Assembly: GCF_910592395.1 (NCBI RefSeq)
Contig: NC_088311.1
Location: forward strand, 21,608,646 to 21,672,645
Length of the DNA stretch: 64,000 nucleotides
DNA from: Lineus longissimus
Taxonomy: Eukaryota; Nemertea; Pilidiophora; Heteronemertea; Lineidae
Direction: 5' to 3'
Shown here: positions 39,701-50,600 of the stretch, piece by piece
Position numbering within the stretch: position 1 is the first letter of the stretch
How the letters are laid out: each line of letters opens with the position of its first letter
Program-made: the position numbers and the translations under genes
The notes under the pieces: model-generated
The model's input: only the letters and a program-made list of their open reading frames with translations
Databases searched by the model: none
What the model was told of the DNA's origin: nothing

Positions 39701-42700
39701 GATGCGGGAAGGGAAAACTCCAAATCTGTCAACAACATGCTTGGGTCCTAAACTGAGAATAAAGACCACACCAGAGAACCAAAATCCTAAACTCTGGGTA
39801 TTATGAGGTTTTCGAGCATCTCCTATAACAGAGCTCAGAGTCTGTTGAGTTGCAGAAGACATAAGTATTCAACAACCACATGTAAACATTTGTCAAATTG
39901 AAAAATGAGTTTTACCCATTCTTGAAACTCTTGATCAGGGTCATAGCGACTTTTAGGCGGTCCACGCGTCCCTTCGAGCCAATCCCGGTCGTCTAATATG
40001 CCCCGACCCGTTGGCTGCCGTAAATCATTCCTAAACCTCACTTTCCTGTGAGATGAGAACATGTAGGTTAGTACTGTATAGGGATAGGTGGGAGCGAGGT
40101 TGAAAGTGCAACATAGCGGCATGGCTTCAAGGCAGAAGTGAACATCGAGCAGACGAGTGCATTCCTCTTTGTGGCACTCTGTCAAACAGTTCAAGAACCT
40201 TCTACTGTATATCACATCAGCCCAAGGTTGTCATCTTTTTGCTTCAGGCAAAAAAGTAAGTCCTCTGTTTCTGGAATCATGGTCAACCAGAACAAAAGAC
40301 TTAGGGCCGAATTTACGAAGGGTGTTTGAGAGTTAGACGCGTGTAAATTCTACATAATCAGTTTCAGGGCCTAATGCGGTTTTCATGAAGAAACCCTGCA
40401 AGGCTCTGACTCTGTCTATTCAGACATTAAACGCTGTTTTAAGCTAAACACCCTTTGTAAATTCGGCCCTTATTGTTTGGCCTTACAACCATTGAATTTA
40501 TTTCCAAGATTGTGAATGCATACCATACCATCAAGGTCAAAAGGTGTTCTCTTTCCAAGTGAAATGTACAAGACAGGTCGTCATCGTCAACAGAGCAACA
40601 GGGTTCATTTGTTAGAATGCTGGACAAGCACAAAGCACATGACAGGGAATATCAAGAATCAATAAAGACGAGTCTTTATTACTCTTGGGAACATGTAAGG
40701 AAGCCAGAGCCAGAAAGAGGAACCAAGTAGGCCTATAATTTGAACAAAATACCAACAAGGACAATTGGATGGATGAGCACCAACAGGAGCACCACAGGGG
40801 AAGATTATCTTGACCACCAACATTTTTACAGTTCATCTACATGTATACTTCCATATTTAAAGGAAGTATAAAACCATGAGAGTTGGTATGGGGAAGATTA
40901 TACAGGCCATATAGATTCTAAGGAATCTGGAAAACAAGTAATCTGCAGGAAACTGAAGGAATTGACTCCATGTAGCATCTTTTGAAAATCGGAATGTAGG
41001 CCACATGCATTCAACATGTTCAATGATTGGGCTGCAACTATTTTACTACAGCAAGCAATGCCAGACAGAGACAGTTCAAAATGCTGATACACATGATGCT
41101 GAAACCAATATCTAAGCGGTCATCTACATGTAACAGCGCTAGCCAAGGTCTTATAACCTGTATGATATATGTAACAAAGGGAATGAAGCTCTAGGAGAAA
41201 ACAGCAGAGCAAATGCCACAAACAGACAAAAACGGGAGAGAAAAATTTGAAACTCGGAAAGAGAACTACCATGAAGCCATGCTTGCTATGTTGTTGAGGC
41301 GGAACATTCAGATATACCGGAAAGAAACATTACCCAACGATATAACTCAAGGTCAAAATCGCCCTCCCGTAGTCGCATTCGGTCGCGATCAAGTCTGAAT
41401 CTACTTTGCCTTCAAAGTTTAAATAGATCAAAGTTTATTATGACTTTGTAGTCTAATATTCGTCATGTCTGGTTTCAGCAGACGGGCTTGCTGAATAGGA
41501 GTAACATCCTTGTGATTTTACGTGGGCAAGGAACTCAAACTAACAGGGTTTGATACCAATATATTGACGTAAGGTCATTGTGACAATAACTTAACGTCAT
41601 CATAGGACGAAGCCGATTTCATCACAGCTCAATTTTAATCAACGATAACATTGATTTTAATCACAATCAAATTTGTTTGTAAATCATGTGAGACTTACTT
41701 CTCTTCGACCTCCCTATCGAGCTGGTCTAACCTCTCTTCCTGTGAAACACAAAAAGAACCAGACACATTACTCATTTGTCTAACCCATGAATAGGGCAGG
41801 GGGTGGAATGGAGATTTCCGTGGACAGAATAAAAGTGATATCTTATAACATAATTTTCAATGAGATCTTGGGAGTTTTGCATTGAAATGGTTTGGTATCC
41901 AGATGCAGGGTACTGTCAGCTTTATTTTGCATATAGCATAATTATCTCTTTTCTTTTAATAGCTTTTAGCAGTCATTGTATACAAACTCTACATGATCTC
42001 TAAGAAAGAGGTTCTCTTTGTAACAGAGGATCAAAATAAGTTTTCTATCTCATTCTTTGGGCAAAAAACTTTGACAGAAATTTTGAAGAAGTAAAAAGAT
42101 ATTATTAAAACATAGCGGTCTATGAGACAAAAGACCTATTCTAGTCTGAATCTTATGTGCAGATGCTATTTAAAAGGTGAACTGGGTATAAGAGGACATG
42201 CATCTTGGCACAGGAAAGTGAGGCAGTGTAGCGATGAATCCACACAGGTACGGTTTCGAATAAATCTAAAGGTAAAATACATGCAAGAGGTGATTACTTT
42301 TGATGTGCGACCTAACCTAGCCTTACCTCGAAGCTCTTATTCAAGTGTCCGTCGCTGTACGATGATCGCATCGGACGCCCGTAGACGACTTCCGGGTCGT
42401 CATGTCGCCTGGAAACAAGACGTCATACTAGGGTAGAGAAAAGCCTGAAGTCAATCTATTCACCCCTCTACGCTGGGTTAGAGAACCGAGAAATTATCAT
42501 GGTATATGAGTGTGTCTTTTGCCCTTTTAGTCCGATTCCAATCATGGCATGAAAGAAATATAAGGCAAGCCTAAGCACCACTTATCATCAGACGTTATTA
42601 GGCTTGAGTACATACCGATAATCGCGTTCCTGTTTCCGCTTTTCGTCAAGAATTTCTTCGTATGTCGGCGTCCCCCAGCCTTTCCTCGGTTTGCCCTGAA

Positions 42701-44555
42701 ATATTAAGCTTCCAAGTGAACATGATGCCGAGAATCACATATAGAGAAAAATGCTCCACTGGTTGTCCTGATGATAGCAAACAAATTGCCAGTACGCATA
42801 AACCGATTTTGTCCCTGCACCACAGAGTAATCCCGAGGTAAATTTACTTCAATTTAGTGCATATGATGTCATACTGATACTGTCAAATTGGAAGGCCTGA
42901 TTAAGATAAACTTCTGAGTGACTTGGGGAACTTATTCTCCAGGGTAATATTTCAGGGTCCAAGACGACAGGGGACAAGGCACTTTAATAGAAACTAACCC
43001 GTTTCTTCTCTAAAAACTCATTATACTCCTTATTTCTCGTTTCCTCCGCTCGCCTCTAAAAACAAGGTGATAAAAGAAAACAAAATAAGTGCGACATCAA
43101 ACAAACAACGTGAGAAGTGTTTCAACATGCATTGAGCAACCCAAAAACATGCAACATTCAAAACCCACGCATTTACCCTTACATAATAATCTCTGTTCAT
43201 GGGACCCTGTCAAAGTTTGTTTAAAAAATATCACTGTCAACAAGTTTTTTCTATAACACTATCAGTGAGATTGGACATGAACAAAATTTGTCCTTGTGGA
43301 GAACAGCGAAACTGGGACAATCAGCAGTAAATATCTATCCAATGAACAGATTGAACCTGCTCGTGTGTTTTCAAATCTGATGACAGTAACCATGCGTCAC
43401 AATATACATCGTAAAGCAAGCATTTTCACCCCATTTGCGCATACCTTAGCAGAGCTGCGGTCTCTTAGAGGAAGTGACATCTCTTCGTCCTCATTAGGCC
43501 TTGGCTATAAAAAGATATGAAATGGCCAGGGCCATTGTGCTCACCTCATGTGGAGGAAAGATGGATAAAGAGCATGGTCTTGTGTCATGTAGTGTTAGGT
43601 TTGATGTAGGTCCAAGCAATTACAATTTCCCCAAAATGGCCAATTTACAGTACATTCGACCTCTGTGACCTTGAAAAGTAGGTCAAATCAAAGAAGACCT
43701 GGGTGACACATTGAATGGTTGTTAGAATTAGATGTACCTATGATATAAAATTGGTGCCAATCGGGCAAGTCATTACTAGGAATAATGGCATTTTGAAGAA
43801 TTTAGGATTTGGCCCCCTCCCTGGAGGCCAAACGGCAAATCAGATCGCACCAAACTTCGGTACCTGAGATCACCTGACCAAGGGGTACATGTGTACTTAA
43901 TTTGTGATCAATAGTCATTGCAGTTAAGAAACGTGCCATTGTTACGGCCTGACGGCGAATTTACGCCATTTGACCTCTGTGACCTTGACAAGAAGGTCAA
44001 ATTAAAAACCTGTGTGACATATACTGTATGGTGGTTAGATGTACCCATGATATCAAATTGGTGGCAATCGGGCAAGAAGTTAAGGAATAATCACATTTTT
44101 AAGGTTTTTGGATTTTGCCCCCTGGTGGTCAAGTGGTGAATCATATTGGACCAAACTTTGGTCCCTGAGATCAGCTGACTAAGGGGTAAATGTGTACCAA
44201 ATTTGGTATCAATAGTCATTGCAGTTTAGAAACGTGCCATCGTTACATCCTAACGGCCAATTTACACCATTTGACCTCTGTGACCTTGAAAAGGAGGTCA
44301 AATCAAAAACCCGGAGGATATATGATGCACCTTTGCTAGAAGTACCTACCATAATTTTTTCAAAATTTCCCGACTACTATTGAGGGAGATATTGCATATT
44401 TTCACTTTTAACGTTTGGCCCCCTGGTGGCCAAACCATGAAACGAATCGGACCGAAACTTGGTCTCCCAGGTGTCATTACATAAGGGTACATGTGTACCA
44501 AGTTTCAACTCAATAGCTCTAACAGTTACGAAACGTGCCCTGCTAACGGACGACG

Positions 44556-44638
<83 letters not shown>

Positions 44639-47600
44639 ACGACGGACGCCACGGTATGGGATAAGCTCACCTCTGCTAAGAGGTGAGCTAAAAAGCGACT
44701 TCTAGAAATTGTTAATACTTCTTTGAAAGCATAATATGAGCCACTAAACAGAAAATGCATTGGCTCTCCTGAAAAGAGCCTGGGAGCTCTTCTAGAGGGG
44801 CAGGGTGCTGCACCATTCTACATTCATCTAGACAGAACACTACAGGAGTCAGTGAAGAGCCCCATTATGAATGTTATGATACTTCACCGCTTGACAACAA
44901 TTCTACCATAATACTCTTGTGGTTTACTATTATGAATAAATAATAAAACACAACTTGAGACAACTCACAATTTATCCACAAGTTAGCCAATGTCATCCAA
45001 AAACTACCCAGAAATGTGTCGAATCCATAACTAATATCAGCCTATAACTGTATATATTCCACAGGGGAAACACTGCACTGTTTATAAGCTACCATGCCCA
45101 TGGCACTACCCAACGCACACATTAAATTTGTCATACATTATTCCCCCAACATGATTAACTGTATCAAATGAAAAGCCGAGAAGAAGTGAGAAAGTAGGCC
45201 TACATGTCGTGGAATACATTAAAGGAAATATAAACCTTGAGTACACTTATGTGGTGACTTAGTTTGTAAAGAAAGCAACCGTAGAAAGAATAACAGGTTA
45301 CTGATTTATCGACGTGCAAATGAGAGTTAGTCAATTGGATAAACTAAATAACTTTGTCATTAACCGAGTAAATTTTTCAAATTCTCGAATGGCCAACATA
45401 GTACCCTTGGTGGTGGAGCTCTGTTCTGGGGAACAAAATGAGGTTGTGGTGTAGCCTCTGTCCAGTGCGACCTCATGTCATGGATGGACACCGCACGAAT
45501 GAGCGCTGTTCTGGAGAGAGGCAAATTTGAGGCAGGACGTCTAAAGGGCTGCTCTCCTCATGCAGGAAAGCAACAGAGCGCGCAGAGAAACAAGCAGGAT
45601 ATTTTATGATACATACAGCAAATTATATGATAATTTACAGCAAATAGATATGGTAATGGTAGCCTTAACAATCTAGATCGAGAGAAAATGCATGGCACAG
45701 GGTGAAGCAGCATGCTAGCAACAACAATGAACTGACTGATGTAGGAATGATGAAAGGGGACCAATGCAGTCAGAAGAAAGTTCTTCCCAACAAGGCACTT
45801 ATAGCAATTTGACATGTTTGAGTCTAACTATCTTTTGTTACATTGGTCCCCATTCACTAGAAAGATGTGAAATATAAACTGAACAGAAAAGGTGAGTTTA
45901 CAAGGCAACGAGCATGCAGAAATGTCTCAATCAGAGTCGAGACTCACCCTGGACGGACTAGGGGGCCTGCGCGACCGATCATCACGATAACTGTCCTCTA
46001 ATCGACCTCGAAACCGATCCATAGGTCTCTCAGTGTCATCGTATCGATCCCTCCATTCATCCCTGTGCCTGTCTCTCGGGTCATCATTGTATCTGTCCCT
46101 ATACCTACCGTCCTGTGGTTCAAAAGATGGAAGTCCACGTAAGTTTCGTTTGTGATGAACATTACTGTGCAGTAACATGACTTTATAAACTGTAAGCTGG
46201 ACATCTTCACAGTTTGATTCATTGATTTGTATCTTCATTAACATTCCCTTAAAAAGGACTTTATTTTGACATATTGCTAACTGTCTTCCAGACTATTTAC
46301 CACTCACATGTACAGAGGGTATTCAAGAAATCACTGAATGAAACAGAATTTAACACTTCAAGAAAAATCTTCAGGTTACAGCTTTAATGGTATTTTTCAC
46401 AGAATGAATGTGAAATTGTGACGGATGTCGTATAAATGTTTTTGAGAAAACTCTGGAAATCAGTAGTCAAAATAACCCATGCTTGTGATAACCATTGATA
46501 CATGTATGATAAGCCCACCATTCTGGTCAGTTGGCTTATAACATCATTTTCAGAACACACCTTCCCTTGATAATCATGTCGCAATACCAAAATAAGAGAT
46601 TTGAGCTGTTTTGATATCAATCAAAAAACAAATATTTTCTTACTTCTGATGGTCTTGTCTTCGAAAATATCAGTGGTTAGTATAAAAGTAGTTGGAAAAC
46701 GTGAAATGAAATGAAATTCAATGTCAAAGTACAAAACCGTAAAAGATTACATAACTCGTGAATTGAACAACCAGAAAATTAAGACAGGTAAATATGTAAT
46801 AGAAACATCAGCCAATGCTTGAACACATGCCATGCAACTCACCCTACGAGGGGGCGGGGCACCACGGCCATAAAAACGTCCGTCATCGTCCAGACTACCT
46901 CGACCTCTAGGCCTAGACCTCTCGTAGGTATCTCTATCATCGTACCTATCCTGATGTCTACTTCCCTAGCAGAAGATAACAGGGGGACCTGAGTTACTTG
47001 TTATACGCATTAGAATTTAAGCTGAAGGCTGACAGTTATTTTTTGGAGGGAAAGGAATGAGTTTTCAGGTCTCTCATTCAGTAGTTATTGTATTGAGACT
47101 TTTTTGATTATTTCTGTTCAAATCGGCCAGAAAATTGAGTAATGGGTTCAGTCAATGCCCCTTCAAACTCAATGGGATATGCTTGATGATTTGGAGATTT
47201 ATTTACACGATGTTAGGATTCAGTTATTTATTTCTATTCCAAACCTACCCTCGGTGGTGCCCTCCTGTCATCGAAATCATCCTCGTCCCTACGTCGCCTT
47301 GGAGGCTCGTCATAATCGCGCTGCCTGTCATACTCCTCAAGGCGGCGTTCCCTCTCCCTGCGATCTGGCTCCCTGGGTCGTTCAGAGAGAGCTGGTCGGG
47401 AATTGTCCGGTTTGGGGTCGGCCTGAATTGAACAAACAGTACTCACTCAATGCAATGTTCAATATCACTGTTAGTGAACCCTAGGGCCAATTTCACCTTC
47501 CTTTACACCAGCTGTTTCTTAACCTGTTCAATCTATTTGCAATATGAATTGCCACTTAAATGACCAATTTGGGACCAACAAATGCAGTAGATAGAATGTC

Positions 47601-50600
47601 CTTGATAGAGACGGGTCTGCTAAAGGTCGTCCCACTGTAATTTGTGATGAGAATCCTGTTCAATAACAACATAAATTAATGGCTAACCTGGCGACTGGTG
47701 CCTCCACCTTTACTTTTGTCAAATCGGTGGCGTTCTTTTTCTTTTTGGCGTTCTAAGAACTCATTATATTCACGATTCCTCTCCGCAACCTTTCTTTGCT
47801 GAAATTAAAAGGCAGTTAAAATCAAACACTTGTCATAAAAAATTCATCCACAATTAAAATAAATAATTCTGCTCTGGCCTGGTAGTGTATTGAAATCGCC
47901 TTAATTTACCTTTTATATCATGTTGGTCATAAACTCTTATAGTTGTCAGGAAGAACGAAAAATGCTCAAATCAGGTTTTTTTAGAGAGGTTAAATGTACA
48001 AACCTTGGCAGAATTCCTGTCCACGATACCTGGCATGGCGGCTCCTCCATCATTATTATCCAAACCATTGCGGCCTTTTTCACGTAATCTTTGCTATTAA
48101 ATAGAGGCACACAGTTAGAAAGCCAAGCTAAGAAAAATTAGGCAGTGAAAGTTGGCACAGAAGAAGAAAAAAAGCACACTACTCCAACAATGACCTGAAG
48201 TTCGTCTCTGTCCGTCTTATTCTGTCATCTGGTGGATGGCAAAAAGATTTAAAAAAATAGGGCAGCACAACCCTGTGGACAGGCACTTCATTTTGTTTTG
48301 GTATGGAGCGCAATACTGTTAAACTGACGCACTATCAGTTTTTGCCATCCCTGTCAACATGTTGGCATATATATTCACCCTTTATTAGAAGTAGCGGAAT
48401 AACAAATGTGGAGAACTGGCACAGCAAAAGGAAAACTTTTTACAGGAGAAGAATTTAGTAGGAGTTTGTTATATTAATGTATTTGACCTGTGACCAAAAA
48501 TTCTGCCGATTGCCTTTTTAAACATTTTCCAGTGGTACTTTTTTCATCCGCAGTTATTTCCGGCACAGATCAAACCAAAATATATCTACACGCAGAGGTT
48601 GTGTTATGAAAGCAGGATATATTACACGCATGATTCTTGCACAACCTATTACCTGTTCTTTTCTGTAAACGTTGTTATCCATTTCCGGGGATGGGGCTCT
48701 TGGGGGAGGCTGGATCGGATCTCCTCTCTAGGCGAGTATAGTAAGGCAAGGGTAGGCATTATGATGAGGAATATTACAAGCACGTGAATAGTCCATGAGG
48801 ATGTGAAATGGAAGAAGCAACTACAGCAAGGTTTGAATTTGACATTAAAAAGTCTGCAGATTGATTGATATTAAAAAGTTTGAAGATGTGTAGGCCTACA
48901 ATGGTTTGGAGATGACGGCCATCAGAGCACACTTCACGAGCCCAAAATGGAAAAGACTGAACACGGATGAAAATCGGGTGACACATTGTTACATCCCACC
49001 AAGTACGCAAAGAGAAACCAACCAATTAAAGTTTTCATCCAAGAGGGAACATTCAGCTACGAGACGATAGGACATTTCAATACCCTTCCTCAGCTTCTGG
49101 TATTAACTATTACATGTTCCTTCACGTGCAGGGTACTACAAGCAGTGAGAACACTTGATTTCTTATTATGAATTTTTTAACGAGACTTCGTGGGAAATAC
49201 AGTGGGCTGCCCCAGAGGAATCACCTCTCTTGGCAACGTACAATGTAATGTACATCATGTCGCCATTGCAGGAAGATAAATAATTCATCAACATGATCAA
49301 AATCAGAAAAACTGTGTGCCGTCTTGGGCAAGCCACTTGTACTCCTGTTGCACAAAGCAGATGGACACCAGTTTTTAAAAGTAAGGCCATAATACTACAT
49401 GTATAACCCTTTCAAGGTGCTTTTAATTACTTTTATACGGAACATAGTGTTTCACCAAAAGCTTTAGGAACCAGTAGAGAAAAGAATGAATCAAACCCTT
49501 ATTGTTTTTGACAATTAACGATGTTAAGTGTAATGATGTTGAACACCAAACATGCAAACAAATAACTGTTAGTGTTACTTTCACCAAGAACATTGGGTGT
49601 CAATTGTCATGTGTACGTTTATCTCAATCCATATCAACCCTGTTACATGGTTACTATAATTTGAATAAAACAAATCAACATGGTATTGGTTACACTGCAT
49701 TACGAAACGAATTTTGAGACTTCACAACATGCACCAATGAATGAACATCCACTCCACACTGCACTCCAAGTAGGCTATCGGGAGCTCGTTGATTTGGCAG
49801 TATTTGGTGGGAGCAAATCCCTCTTGAACAACCTTGTTAAGGGTTGACTGTAGGCACTATCAATTTGACTAGAACTCCAAACAATTAGAACTCCTTCAAA
49901 ATGAAGTTAATGCAAATATAAAGGGTTTGAGTCTGTTCTTTGTTTTCAAGAGAACAGCCTCCCATGTTTAAGATGTGCATTCACTCCACTTTGAAGGACT
50001 TCTAAATGCTTTAGGATTTCAAGTTCCAGCCAAAATGTTGGTACAAATCGTAACCCTGAATACATGCAGTTGGTAATATGCTCCAAATCTGCTTAGAATA
50101 TCAATGCAATTGCAAGGGGAATGGTGTGGAGTCCTTAAAACATGCTAGGATTACAGCAAGCAGTGATCAGGTACCTTGTATTGTTGGCCGCTGCTATGAG
50201 CTTTGTCCAAGGAATACTCTTTTGGTGGTTGATAAATGCCAGGCCCAGGGCCATTTTGGTTTCTTACATCCTGAATTAGGGACAAGCAGGGTAAAACTGT
50301 GACTATCTTATCGAGGCTCTAACTAACAACTGGGTGAAATCTAAAGGATTTTGGGAACTACAAGCTAGGGAATCCTAGACCTACTCTAGCATAATATCAT
50401 TAAATTTGTGATAAAGACTTCAGTTTGGTATCAAACCAAACTTCAAAGAAGCGAGAAACAGATTCTGTTTTAGATCAACACCAATGAATTCACAGCATAT
50501 GCATTCACAAGTTAAAAGTTGATGGTCAGCACCCTATCTGAGATATCAGTAATGTCAGCACCTCATTTTGTAAATTGTCATAAGTTTATGGTCAGGATTT

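Noticed and set aside
44377-44760. Poly-arginine reading frames on both strands
   Set aside because: Translation of the (GAC)n microsatellite; no other coding signal.
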